This document shows positions 13,101 through 25,273 of a DNA stretch of 43,706 nt, one piece after another. This DNA comes from Xanthoparmelia taractica. Taxonomy: Eukaryota; Ascomycota; Lecanoromycetes; Lecanorales; Parmeliaceae. Under the pieces are notes generated by a model. That model made no database searches. It was not told where the DNA came from and saw only the letters and a program-made list of their open reading frames with translations. Positions within the stretch are counted from its first letter, which is position 1; each line of letters starts with the position of its first letter. The stretch spans positions 1-43,706 of the forward strand of contig JANQBS010000298.1 of the NCBI GenBank assembly GCA_033085395.1, in the 5' to 3' direction. The translations under genes and the position numbers were made by a program.

Positions 13101-13625
13101 TATTTTAGATAAACTATTAATTATTAATTTATCTTTCGAAAAGATTTAAAATCTTTATTTAAATATATTAACGCTAATTAAGCTAACGATTAAGATACTC
13201 GACGTTTTATTTTCGAATACGTCTTTAACGTAGATAGCGCTATAATTAGCTAATTATTTAAGCGATAACTTATCGTAGCGCTTTTAATTTATAAAGTCGA
13301 GTATATTAATTAAACGTAAGTTATTAAGAAAATCGTTTAACTGCGTAATCTTTTTAATTAGCTTAATCTTAGCGATCTAGCTATTAAGATAATAATAATC
13401 TATTACGATAGTTAAAGTGTAATGACCTTAGCCAAGAACTCTTAATTTTATGCACGTATTAAATATATCGATATTTAATATTACTACGTGTAGAAGTAAG
13501 TTATTATTAGAAACGTCGCTTTAGAATATATTCTTATTAAAAGATAAGTGACCGACGAGCTTATGAAGATCCTATATAAGAATAAGTTTAATCGCTTTCG
13601 GGATCTAATTGAACTAAAATCACCT
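10129..13625 (+). pseudogene. Decayed copia-A pol: protease, integrase, reverse transcriptase, RNase H
   Basis: The order is copia-type, with integrase before reverse transcriptase. Text before the integrase reads NKFNLIS.RQLKN (about 10437-10485). An integrase C-terminal and linker region runs through about 12200. The reverse transcriptase begins near 12240-12400 with ARYKTR and FNKTF. LKKTLYNLK.SLK is near 12520-12565, and the active-site box at 12666-12677 reads YINN where family members have YVDD. RNase H follows, with TRRFIFEYVFN (about 13200), the degenerate DSQSAMTLAKNS motif (about 13400-13445) and a frame running to about 13620. Both catalytic aspartates are asparagine and stops are dense, so the enzyme is dead. 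Confidence 0.88.
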
Positions 13626-14317
13626 TCTTAAGTCTTGTTTTAAAGAAGTTACCCTTTAGGGAAATATCTAATTATCACTTATATTGAATAGCTATTATTA
13701 TTATTATTATAGTTATTTATTATTACCACTGCGGTTATCAAATCTATAGGATTCTTTCGGGGGTTAGCGTTTTGGGTACTTCACTCCTATTCGCCGCTGT
13801 TATTAGTTACCATTATTAAGTTCTTTTCTTGAAACGACCTCGCGTAAAGAAGCCTTATAGTCGATTAAATGTAGCTAGAAGAATTTCATTCAATTATTTC
13901 ATTTTATTCTTATATATATTCTTCGGCCTCGTAATTATTAATCTCTAATGTGCACTCGTTAAACTTAAAAGAAATTTTTTAAATAATCGTTTTTTGATAA
14001 AAAATGAAATATTTATATAAGATATTAGAACGAATATTAGTATCTTTCTCTTTTTAACATAGTTGTTTTTAGTCGTTATAAATTTATTCTTTTTATTTCA
14101 ATTACTTATCTTTTATAAAGAAGAGGGGGGAAGAGTTCTTCGCGCTAACCGTATTTAGGTTTTTGAAATCCATTAACTTCAAATCTCGTGTAATTTATCC
14201 TACGTTTAAAAGGCTCTAATAGACATTTCGATTTTCACACTAATTACCCGGCTTTTACATTAATTACCCGGCTTTCATAGAGGGTAGAGAATCTACGAGG
14301 ATGCGCTCGAAGGAGAA
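13626..14317 (+). other. Copia-A 3' non-coding region with polypurine tract
   Basis: Sequence between the end of pol and the 3' LTR. The purine run GAAGGAGAA (14309-14317) abuts the LTR and is the likely plus-strand primer. A stretch of about 110-120 bp (around 13660-13780), including a TTA-rich run, is absent from the related tail at 24592-25875, so one copy has an indel here. Confidence 0.7.
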
Positions 14318-14441
14318 TATTGAAATTCGAGTCACGTGACTAGATCACGTGGCACGCTAATGCGTGCCTTATAGTCTCGCTTTCCTAGCTAGTACTTCTT
14401 AGCAAATACAACTACTATATATCCTACCTTATATTTTGATA
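14318..14441 (+). repeat. 3' LTR of copia-A
   Basis: 124 bp. It starts TATTGAAATTCG (TG to TA by transition) and ends TTTTGATA, followed by the duplication AAGAG. It keeps the palindromic CACGTG boxes of the 5' LTR. Confidence 0.93.
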
Positions 14442-14446
14442 AAGAG

Positions 14447-15139
14447 CTTGTAAATAATAGTTATAATATAATTAAACTAAAGTTATTTTCGAGATAAAAG
14501 AGTTTATAGATAGTCTTATAAATAAAAATTTTAAATTAACGATAGCGAGATCTCTTTTGAAGTTTCTATCGTAGACTATTAAATTCGCTATATTCACTAT
14601 AGTAATTTAACTCTAATAGATAAATATATAAGTAAGCTTCTATAGCTATTCTAGAGTCGCTCTTCGTCGAGTAAAGAGCGATAGCGAGATCTATATTATA
14701 GATCGTCGAATTCGCGTTAATTCTTATAGAAACTTCGCTCTAGTTAATATATATACGAACGAACTTCTATATCTAATCTAAAGATATTTCTAGTTTAATA
14801 AGAGCGATAGCGAGATCGCTAATAACGATATAAAGATCGCGCCTTATTTTAATGTGACGCCTATATAAACCTAGCGCAGCTATCTTGTAAGTAGTCTAAT
14901 AATATTTTTCTTAGCGTGAGCTAAGATCTAGAAACACTCGTAAAATAACTAAACTTTTTTTAAGCTTAGTATTTATTTTCTTTCTAGAAAAATTATAAGT
15001 TATTAAATTAGATTAGGGAATCTCGCTAAATAAGAATATACTTAACACTTAACGAACTAATAGACTCTAAATTTAATAGCTATTTCTTTATCGCGAAGCT
15101 TATATTAATTAGCGATCTTTAACGTATACACTACGATAT
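14447..15139. other. Unidentified decayed DNA, right flank of copia-A
   Basis: No gene recognised. The 12-mer CGATAGCGAGAT occurs three times (14540-14551, 14679-14690, 14805-14816), spaced about 139 and 126 bp apart. Near 14851 a less mutated stretch, TGTGACGCCTATATAAACC, carries a TATA-like box. It may be the edge of another old element, but I cannot find a partner or a duplication. Confidence 0.4.
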
Positions 15140-15257
15140 TGTAAGGGCGCTTTCCAATTGTATCATAGAATCAAAAATATAACTTATGGGTTCGGGTGCC
15201 GCGCTTCATAGAAGGCGCACCATATTTGAACTCATATGGAGCCCATACGGTCTAACA
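15140..15257. mobile_element. Solo LTR, short form (118 bp)
   Basis: Starts TGTAAGGGCGCTTTCC and ends TCTAACA. The flanks are GATAT (15135-15139) and GATGT (15258-15262), a 5-bp duplication differing by one G to A transition. It matches the copy at 19407-19557 over most of its length but lacks about 33 bp near its right end. No internal region is seen beside it. Confidence 0.85.
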
Positions 15258-15262
15258 GATGT

Positions 15263-16876
15263 CTAATAGACTAAATTATAATATAGCGCTCTTTCTCTAA
15301 GCATGAATCTTAAAAAAAAAAAATTAGAACTTAATAATATTCGTAATAATTATCTAAAGAAGAAAATAAGAATATTAACGCGTATAGTACGTTTAAAGAC
15401 GTTTAATATTAAGCTATTAAAGATAAATATACTTTTTCTTTAAGTCTAGAGTCTCGATAATAATTACGTTAATCTTATTAAGATAGTCTCGCTCTAAAAA
15501 TAATATAATAGAGCTTTATAAAGATACTTAAAGATTTTCTTATAATTATTAACATCTAGTTCTTATTTAAGCGTTCTTTTATTATATTTTTAATATAAAA
15601 AATTATTTATCTATTATTTATCTTTTTTAAGATCTTAAAATATAAGACGAATAATCTTTATTTAATTATAAAGTTATTAATAATTATATAACGAAGACGC
15701 TAAGTATTTCTTCTCTCGAACTAATCTTTAATTTTTCGAAGAAACGTCGCTATAATATTATTATCTTCGATCGACGAAAGTATATAGACGTAGAAGATCT
15801 ATCTACTATGCTTACTACGAGCTATAATCGTGAATAGCTTCTATTTAAGAACATTACTATTATATATAACGTTTATTAAGCTAAGATATTCTCGTCTCTA
15901 AAGAAATATTAAGCGAGTTAAAATTATTCTATTAATCTATATAGAAATCTCGCTTGTTGTAAACTTATTAATACTTATATTCTTTTATAAACACTATATT
16001 ATAAATAATCGTATTATTAATATCTCTCTTAGCTATAATATTCGTATAGTTAATAATCTTTATCTACTTTATATCTTTTAAATAATTAGTCTATTACTTT
16101 AATTATAGTTTTTTTATACTCTAAATTTATTAATTAAAATAAGTCTTCTACTATTCGACTCTAGCGTTATAATAATACTTTAGATTAAGATATCTATTAT
16201 TAGTAATCTTTAAAGTAGTAAGATTATTAGTTTATTTAATATCTTTAATATTACTATAGATTGGAAATATCTTCTAGCTCTATACGATAGCTCTATCGAG
16301 AGTATTTATTATAAACGAGTTAATTATATATTAATTAATATAGTCTCGCTTGTAATTATACTCTTGATAAGAATATTTCTTACTAATATAAAGAGAGATC
16401 TTAATCGATAAAAGAATACTATAATTTAGTTAACTATAGATCTTTATTATCTTTAATTCTATCTTATAGAAATTAACGCGTCGTAAAGACTTATTTCGCT
16501 AATTATAAATCTCGCTTATAATCTCGTCTTTATATAAACAATATTACTAATAAAATAATTAAGTATCTTAAGTAGTTAGCGACTTATTAGATTTGTTATA
16601 TATTTAGAAATTATTATTTAAAGACTAATACGTATTAAACTACTTAGATATCTATTTAATAACTATTTTTATCGAAAAAAAAGTCTTACGAATTATTAGA
16701 ATATTCGTAGATAGCTTTAGTATTATTAACGCGATCTTCGAAAGAATTAGAAGAGCTACTTTACTACTTTTAATTTCTCTTTGAGACTCTTTCTACTTAT
16801 TAAGATTAATAAAGATCTTTCGCTTTATAATAAGATAATAGAAAATAAAAAGAATCTTTAAGAAAGATAATAATAA
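15263..16876. other. Unidentified RIP-decayed DNA
   Basis: Very AT-rich. Plus-strand frames near 15600-15850 and 16580-16840 read for tens of codons like old coding sequence (for example FVDSFSIINAIFERIRRA), but no family is recognised and stops are frequent. It could be an old transposon or a decayed host gene. Confidence 0.35.
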
Positions 16877-17015
16877 TGTAATAGCAAAGGGAGTATAGTT
16901 AGTTGGGTGTCCGAGTCTTGTTTATTCTAAGTTGGAAAAATCTATCTAAGTTAGTCAACCAAGTACTTGCCTTAGCCGATTTCTTGATTAACTTAATAAG
17001 TACGTTTTGGTGATA
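16877..17015 (-). repeat. 3' LTR of Gypsy-B (left end)
   Basis: Starts TGTAATAGCAAAGGGAG and ends GGTGATA. It is 139 bp, about 22 bp shorter than the LTRs of copy C because a segment of the internal near-duplicate CAAGCACTT region is missing. Confidence 0.88.
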
Positions 17016-20000
17016 GTATTTACCGAAATAGAAGAAAAAGCGAGCGATCTCGCTTACTATTATATATATATTAAAATATATAGAAAAACCTTATTAATTA
17101 AGTAAATTTGTTAATAATAATATATTAAAATTAACGAGAAGTTAATAATAGTAAGATTCTTTTAATGATTAAATTATATAATTAGAATATTAATTAATAT
17201 ATAAAAATCGAGTAATAAATTAATAATAATAGTTATAGTGTAATTAATTCTTTATATTATATAATAACGATTATATATTATTATACTTCTTTAATAATTA
17301 TATAAACGTTATTAAGTAAAGAGAAATTATTTTTTAATTAATAATACTCGTTAAACGTTTAAATGTAGCGATAAAGTGAGTAGATATAGTATAAGTGTTA
17401 TTTAGATGTAATGTTGCTATAATATTAAATGTAATTTCTTAAATACTTCTTATTTAACTATAGATATTTAATTTATAAAGATATTAATAAAGTAGCGATA
17501 TTATGCTTTTTAAGACGATCTCTTTTTCTTATAAGTAAGTTTAATTAAAAAGACGAAGATAAGATTATAGAAGTAAGTGTAAATATAGATATAATAGCTC
17601 GAATTTTAGCTATTTTTTTCTTATATTTCTTTATTAACTTAGAGGTATTATAAAGATTATTAATATTATATTATTAATTATATTATTAATTATATTTCTT
17701 TTATCTTATTAGATATTCTATAGTTAAATTATATTCTTTTTTAATAATTCGTTTATCAAGAAATCGTTTGATTTCTAAACTAATAATATTATTATTATTA
17801 ATAAAAATAGACGAGATATATTAAGATCGAAAACGTTAAAAAGAATCGTTCTGTGACGTAGAATAAGACTTTAATTATGCTATTGTAAAGATAAAATAAA
17901 CTCTTTATTCTATAGAAATAGTAAGTTTATAGATAACTTTATCTACTTTATTTATTATTTAAAAAGAATCAATATATTATTATAATAGCTTATTAATAAT
18001 ATTAAAAATAGAGAGAATCTTATAATCTTTATATAGTCGAAGAAGTATTTATTCTCTTATTCTAAGAAACATTAATTAATACTTTTTATTACAATAAAAT
18101 TTATTAAATATCTTTAATTATAATTCGTATAAAGATATAATTAATTTTAATTGATAAACGAAGTAAATTTAAAGATCTATTTAAAGTAAAATTATAGATT
18201 ACTTAGCTTAATATAATCTTAGAAGAAACGAAGTTATTTAAAAAGATTTATATTTATAATAAAACTTTTAATTATAAAGAAATTTAATAATAATATATAT
18301 AAAGTGTATTAAAACTATCTTTATAGTCTAATTAGTACGTTCGCTTATACTATTAATCTACGAATAATAGACTATCTAATAAATTAGAGAAATCTTTAAT
18401 AATTTAAAAAGCGATTCTTAAAGCTTCGAAAGAAATTTTCTATCTCGATCGCTAATAATAGGTTTTGAAATTCTTTAATCAATAATATTAAGTCGATTTA
18501 AAAGTACTTTTATCTAATTAGATACTTTTTAAATTAATTTATTAAGAATTAATTAAATAGCTATTATAAATTTATAAATAATAGATATAATTTAATATAA
18601 TTTATAATTTGATAGAGATAAAATTAAAATAAAATTAATAATTAGAATATAAAAAGACACGGGCGGAGATGAAATCAATTATAAGCTATTATAAGATACG
18701 TGTCTTTTTATTTATAGAACTGAATATTCTAAATAATATCGAATAAAGTCTTATAAGTGCTTTATGATTTTATAAATATATTAGAATAAAGTATCGATTT
18801 AATAATATCTCTAAAAGCTAAAAAACTCTTTTTTATATATTAAAGTAAGAATATCTTTTATTAATAAAAAGAAAATATAAAATTATTTTTAATTAATAAT
18901 TCTATTAATATAAAAGATAAAATCTCGCTATGTTTCGTAAATAAGACTTTATTATTTTTACTATTAATTTTTTTTCGATCGAGGCGAAAAATAAGAATTA
19001 ATATTAGTAATAAAGAGATACTTTCCTTACACGAAAGATAAAGAAGCTATATTCTCGCTAGCTAGATTATTATTAATATTAAGCTATATAAAAATTCTTT
19101 TTTTATAATTATTTTATTAATAATCTTAAATATATTTTTCGTAAAATAAAGTATTTATTTCTATTAAACTTACGGTGAGAATATTAATATAGAGAGTATT
19201 TAACTTCGAATAATAATAAGATAGCGAATTATCTTTATTGAGACTTATAGGCCTTAATAAAGCATTAGATATAATATATTCTTTACTAGATTTGTGAGAA
19301 ATAATTAGAATAAATTATTTTAAGAATTAAGTAACTTAAATTAAACGAATATTTATTCGCATTATTAATGTAATTGAAATAATCGAATATTACTTTATAA
19401 TATTAATGTGAGGGCGCTTTTCAATTGTATCATAAAACTAAAAATATGACTCATGGGTTCGGGTGCCGCGCTTCATAGAAGGCGCACCCTATTTGAACCC
19501 ATATGAAGCCCATACCGCGCACCCACAGGCACCCATATGGCTTCGTATAGCCTAACAATTAATAATAATAGAATAATCGATCTATATTCTTATAGAATAC
19601 TTTAAAGATTCGATTATATATCTTATTTTCTTTAGATATTAAAAAAGATTAATAATCTTTAATTTCGTAGACTAATAATTTTTTTCTATTATAATTAAAA
19701 ATCTTAATTAAAAAAAGAATAGACTTCGTTTCTATATAAAAAGATTTTTTATTTTTATTTTTATATATATTTAATTTAATATAAAAGGTTATTATCTTAA
19801 ACTTAAACTATTTTAAGATATTCAAATTAATTTATAAAGTTCGAGTATTATTAAAATATATTAGAATCGTTAATTAAGATAACACTTCTTAAAGAAGTTA
19901 AAAAGAAGTTAATTACTTCTTTAAAGCTATAGATAGCTTTATTTTAAAAGAATATTATTTTTATTAACGTTTAAATTCGATATTTTTTTAAAAAGTAATA

Positions 20001-22620
20001 TTTTAAGATTTTATAAAGATTATATTAATTATATATAGAAATTAACGTATTAACGAAAATAGTTAATTAATCTTAAATAATATTTAAGTTTTCTTAAAGT
20101 GTTAAGATATTATAAGTTCGAGATAGCTTTAAGTTTATCTTTTAGTGAAATTAAATTAAAAGAATTAACTTTTTTATTTAATAAATTGACGTTTAAACAT
20201 TTTAAAAAAACTTCTATAAAGAAATAGTAATATTAAATCTTATGAAAAGCTTTAATAATTAACGGAGATCTTATAAGTGCTATTAAAATATTCTAATATT
20301 CGTAATTATATTATTAACGTAAGCTTTTACGTTAAATATATATTATAAAATCTTATTAATTTAACGTTAAATATAAGCAATTTAATTCATATAATCTATA
20401 ATTAAAATATTAAAAGTTTCTTAATTTCTATAATTTATAATAACCTATATCTAGTAATAACTTAGATATACTTATTACTAATAGAAAAATAAAGTAATAT
20501 CGATTATTAAAATAAAATTATAATTAGTTAATATCTTAATTATATCTATTAAAGAGATATTAAATATATATATCTCGAATATTAATTATCGATCTTTTCT
20601 TAATAATATTATTAAATAGTATTTTTTATATAACGAATATCGAATAGAAGAAGAATATCGAATCTTTAATTTATTTAAGTCTTTTCTATTTATATAGCTT
20701 ATTAAAGACTTTATTAATTACTTCTCGATCTTATACGTCTAAAAAATAAATTTTAACTTTTTTATTAATCTTAATCTATTAATTATTCTTTAATAAAAGC
20801 TCTATTTATTTCTCTTCTAATACTTTAATAAAGTTAATATCTTATTAAATCTATAAAAATTCGTTAATTAAGTCGATTAGTGTAATTCTAGCCTATATAT
20901 CTTCGAAAATTATAACTTTAGTTAATAACTTATTTTCTTTAGCTAGTAAGAAAGTTAATTAATTTAAGCTTAAGTCTATATTTTAATTTATAACTATTTT
21001 TATTAAAGCGAATTTAAATTCGATATTAAGTTAAAAGTAATTTTCGTAGTTTATTTCTAGAATATTTTTAAGCTTTAATTTCTTTAAGATTTAAATAGAT
21101 ATATTAAACTTATTTCGAATTAGAATTTCAATTATTATATAATTAATTAAATAAGCGAAAATTATTAAATTTGTTTATACTATTAATTTAAATAAGAACT
21201 TACGATTATTAAATAAATTAATTTCCTTAATTAATAAAATTATCTCGCTATACGAAGACACGAAAATAGATAATTTAATATAAATGTTTCTTCGAATAAA
21301 TTCGTCTTGAGATTAAATAATAAAATTAATCGTAATGCTATAATTATTAATTCTTGCTTTCTTATTAACTATATCTATAATAATTTCTTTAGACTTAATA
21401 ATATTATCTTTAATAAGTATTTTTATACGTAAGTTATTAATAATATATAATTCTTTATATAGATATATAAGCACTTTTTAATCTTAATTATTAATTTTAG
21501 AAAGATAGATATCTTATATAACATACTTCGAAGTCTCGTGCTTAGAAGTATTAATCTTATATATTCGCAAAGATATTATTATTTTAAAGATAACTATATT
21601 CGAATATTACTAAGAATATTATAATCTATCTATTAAACTTATATTATATTCGATATTAATATAAACTTTATTTTCTTAATTAATAGAATTAAGTTTAACT
21701 TTAATTATAATATAAGTTTAATTTTAAAAAATAAAATTATTTTTTAAATTCTAATTAGAAGTAGTAAACTTAATAATTTTTAATTGCTTATTAGCGAAAG
21801 ACTTTGCAAGTTACTTATTAGTGAAGTTAAAAGACTCTGCAAGCACTATTTCGTTAACATAAACGTGCTTTTCAAAATAGTTAACACGTAAATATTTATA
21901 CAATTTAATTTTTAAATAAGAAGAATTCCTAATAATTTCGATAATAGATTTCGATCCCTATAAAGTTAGCAAACTAATTATTATTTGATTATATAGAAAG
22001 CTTAGAATTATACTTAGAATTAGTATAATATATCTTATTTCTATATTAATCTTCGTCTATAAAGTAAGAATATTTGATATTAATATTTTCTTTCTAATAG
22101 TTCGAACTTTAAGCTTACTTATTATATTTAGTATTTTCGTTAATAACAGAGACTTAATAAATAATTACTTTTAAACGATTTATTGCATTAAATTAAGATC
22201 TTTAATTGCTTTAATTTTACTAAAAATCTAAGATTAATCTTAAAGAAAACTACTATTGACTATTAAATAAAGATCGATTCGAGATCGAATTTAATACGTT
22301 TAAAGCGGCGATTTATATTGATTAACGAGATATTTGCTAAGCGTTTTGCTTCGAATTTAAATAAGTATTTTAACTATTAAATTAACGAGAAAATAACTAA
22401 GTTAATTAAGCGTTTTAACTCTTACATTAATTATTAAATTAACGAAAAGACTAAAAATAAGGCCGCTAATATTAATTTTTAGAATCTACACTTTAAGGTC
22501 GAAATTATTAAGAAAATTGCTATTATAAACGAGATTAATATTAATTAAAAATATCTCTATTATTATTACTCCGATTTTAAGAAAAACGATTCTAAGAAGA
22601 TCTCGTAAAGGCATTCTCCG
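17016..22620 (-). pseudogene. Decayed Gypsy-B pol
   Basis: Minus-strand reading parallels Gypsy-C pol: reverse transcriptase with the active-site box read as YVNN (20310-20321), and integrase in the part nearer the left LTR. It is interrupted by the solo LTR at 19407-19557. Stops are more frequent than in copy C. Limits were set by alignment with copy C and are approximate. Confidence 0.75.
19407..19557. mobile_element. Solo LTR, long form (151 bp), nested in Gypsy-B
   Basis: Starts TGTGAGGGCGC and ends CCTAACA, with the exact duplication ATTAA on both sides (19402-19406 and 19558-19562). Gypsy-C has the unoccupied site at about 34590-34605, which directly confirms the insertion and its borders. 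Same family as 15140-15257. It is strikingly G+C-rich against its surroundings and shows little RIP. Confidence 0.95.
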
Positions 22621-24100
22621 AAGAAGAAGAAGAAAATTTATATATTCTCGAATCATATCTATTTACGTAGATTCATTAATTATATTTATAATTATTTATC
22701 TTCTTAAGAAAATTATATAAAATAATTTTATTCTTTAATCTTCTTAAGTTATATCTTAGCTTGATATTTAAGCTATTATAAATTATATTAAGCTAATTTT
22801 TAACGCTAATTAAATCGATATCTTTCGAAGCACGTAAAATCTTTTATACGTATTCTCGAGATTTTCTCTTACTAATAATATCTCTTGAAATATATCTTTT
22901 CTTTAATAACGAATTAATCGTTATATTAATAGATATCTTAAATTATTTAATTAATATTCTCTTCTACTTATTTAGTTTATTTTCGAGCTTTATAAGACGC
23001 TTATTATTATCAAAAAGCTCACTTAATTATTACTTTAAGATAGACTTCTTAAAACAAATCCAAAGATTCGTACGAACGAGCTTATTATTCTTAATGCTAG
23101 CTACGTTACAAGCATATTTTAAGAACAAATATATGTCTCGAAAGTAAGTCTTCTTTAATATATACTTCATTAAAGAAGTATCGAAAGTTATCGACTTATT
23201 CTTATATATTAAGTTAAAAAATTCTATATTATTAGCATTTCATCTATTAACTAATACAGTTTCTACTATAGCATTAATACTATTCTATTCTAATGGTCCT
23301 CGCTTATTAGACGATTCGAATACGCTATATAAAAGACCTTATAAAGTAGTTTATTATTGCTATGAAAAGTCAATATTCTATTAGTTAACCCCGTTATTTA
23401 TAATTATATTAAAGTTATTAAAATATTTCTAGAAGTAGAATTTATACTTAAATTTGAGATAGAATTCGATATAGAATTCGAATTAGAATTAACGAAGTTC
23501 GTAATAGTTAAATTGCTAGAATTAGAGCCAGTGACGAAAGGATTTCTAATAGAAGAATTATTAATAATAGAAGGATTTCTAATAGAAAAATAATTAATGA
23601 TAGAAGAATTTGTAATAGAACTTTTTAAAGGCGAAGAACGAGGTGTATCGCTAGTAGAAGAAGATTCTCTTAGCTTTCTTAATAGCTAAATATTAGCCTT
23701 AAATCTAGTCAAAGAAGCCTTGAAAATTAATCGATTAAGTATCTAGCTAATAAGTTAGTTTAAGATCTCAATAGATATAGAACGAGCTCTTACACGTTCG
23801 TCACGAACTAATAAAGTTACTTCTTTTACAATTTCTAAAGGCCTGAAATTAACTCTAACAATATCGATAATAAATTACTTAATATCGTCGATGACGAGAT
23901 TAATAAAAGCGTGATCGAAGTGTAGAAATTCGTCTATTTAAAAGATTAAAATAATAATATCTTAAGAGATAGAATTTAGAGTTAAGGGAGTTAGAATAAT
24001 AGTAGTCTTCTTAATAACGGAGAGATAATATTATATTAATAAGAAAGGTTTTCCATTAACATGAAGATATGTACATGCAATCAAATAGTGTAATATTTTT
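22621..24100 (-). pseudogene. Decayed Gypsy-B gag
   Basis: Occupies the position of the minus-strand gag of copy C and aligns with it. No capsid motif is clearly legible because of stops. The boundary with pol is approximate. Confidence 0.6.
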
Positions 24101-24454
24101 TTCTTTTTCAACTATCGTAAAGATAGTGAGATAAGTAACTTAAAAGAGGCGGCAACGTGCTTAAAACGATAGTGATATTGCCTACAATAGTAGCAATATC
24201 GTGATACAGCAATAATGAGTAAGCTATAGCGATAATAGTGATAATAGTGAGTGTGAGGAAGATTTAGTGAGATTCCGATCGTCCGAGTAAGAATTTCGAT
24301 GATTTTGTATACGGGTCTTATTAGACAAAATGCAATTCTCCGCGGAGAAGGATTATCTCAACGAATATATAAGTACTAATCAAGCAATAATAAAGCAATA
24401 ATAAAGAATCTCCTGAAATAGCTAATAATAGCTATTTGGGCGTTGCTATTATAC
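24101..24454 (-). other. 5' leader of Gypsy-B
   Basis: Non-coding leader between gag and the 5' LTR (minus orientation). It is moderately G+C-rich and keeps the text GCTATTTGGGCGTTGCTATTA next to the LTR, shared with copy C. No tRNA-like primer site was recognised. Confidence 0.55.
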
Positions 24455-24591
24455 TATAATAGCAAAGGGAGTATAATTAGTCTATTGAGTGTCTAATTCT
24501 TAATTATTCTAAGTTGGAAAAATCTAAGTCAGCCAGCCAAGCACTTGCCTTAGCTTTCTCGATTGGCTTGGCAAGTGCGTTTTCCGTGACA
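24455..24591 (-). repeat. 5' LTR of Gypsy-B (right end)
   Basis: 137 bp, from TATAATAGCAAAGGGAG to CCGTGACA. It holds the long imperfect hairpin GCACTTGCC...GGCAAGTGC. The next base starts copia-B sequence with no matching duplication. Confidence 0.88.
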
Positions 24592-25165
24592 ATCTTTATT
24601 TGAATATATTAACGCTAACTAAATTAGCGATTAAGATATTTAACGTTTTACTTTCAAATATATCTTTAACGTAGATAGCGTTACGATTAGTTAATTATCT
24701 AAGCGATAATTTATCGTAGCGCTTTTAATTTATAAAGTCGAGTATATTAATTAAATATAAATTATTAAGAAAGTTATTTAATTATAAAATCTTTTTAATT
24801 AGCTTAATTTTAGCGATTTAATTATTAAGATAATAATAATCTATTACGATAATTAGAATATAATAATTCTAGTTAAAAAATTTCAATTTTATACGCGTAT
24901 TAAGTATATTAATATTTAATATTACTACGCGCGAGAGTAAGTTATTATCGAGAAAATCGCTTTAGAATATATCTCAATTAAAAGAGAAGTAATCGATAAG
25001 CTTATTAAGAATCTATATAAGAATAAGTTTAATCGCTTTTAGAATCTAATTAAGCTAAAATTATTATCTTAAGTCTTATTTTAGAAAAGCTACTCTTTAA
25101 CTTATATAAGACTTAGCGTTTTAAATACTTTACTTCTATTCGCCGCTATTGCTAGTTACTATTAT

Positions 25166-25273
25166 TGTGAGGAAGAAGTTGGCTTATAGTGCCTAATAGG
25201 GGCATATCGTGAATGAAGCGCGATATACCCCCGAAGCTTTTGGCCTTATAGCCCAGTGGTAGCCGCCTTGACA
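25166..25273. mobile_element. 108-bp TG...CA insert with 5-bp duplication in copia-B
   Basis: Starts TGTGAGGAAGAAG and ends CCTTGACA, with ATTAT on both sides (25161-25165 and 25274-25278). Copia-A at about 13800-13825 has the unoccupied site. It is nearly free of RIP. The size and ends suggest a very short solo LTR of a family not otherwise seen in the window. Confidence 0.88.

Larger units (their letters stand above)
361..14441 (+). mobile_element. Ty1/copia LTR retrotransposon (copia-A), full length, with two nested inserts, RIP-inactivated
   Basis: Two LTRs of exactly 124 bp (361-484 and 14318-14441) are flanked by the identical 5-bp target duplication AAGAG (356-360 and 14442-14446), so the outer boundaries are firm. 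Removing the Gypsy insert and its duplication (7035 bp) and the 261-bp insert with its duplication leaves an element of about 6.8 kb. Its plus strand reads, through many stops, as gag, integrase, reverse transcriptase and RNase H in the copia order. A purine tract directly precedes the right LTR. Nearly all visible damage is C to T or G to A. The element cannot move by itself. Confidence 0.93.
16877..24591 (-). mobile_element. Gypsy LTR retrotransposon copy B, minus strand, with a nested solo LTR, RIP-inactivated
   Basis: Co-linear with copy C (32053-39702). Terminal LTRs lie at 16877-17015 and 24455-24591. The pol and gag genes run on the minus strand. The outer flanks, AATAA on the left and ATCTT on the right, do not match, unlike copy C, so the element has recombined or lost flanking DNA since insertion. 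It is more heavily RIP-mutated than copy C. Confidence 0.9.

Noticed and set aside
14851..14980. TGTGACGCCTATATAAACC as the start of another LTR with a TATA box.
   Set aside because: No second copy, no TG...CA end and no target duplication could be found in the window; mentioned only as part of the flank.
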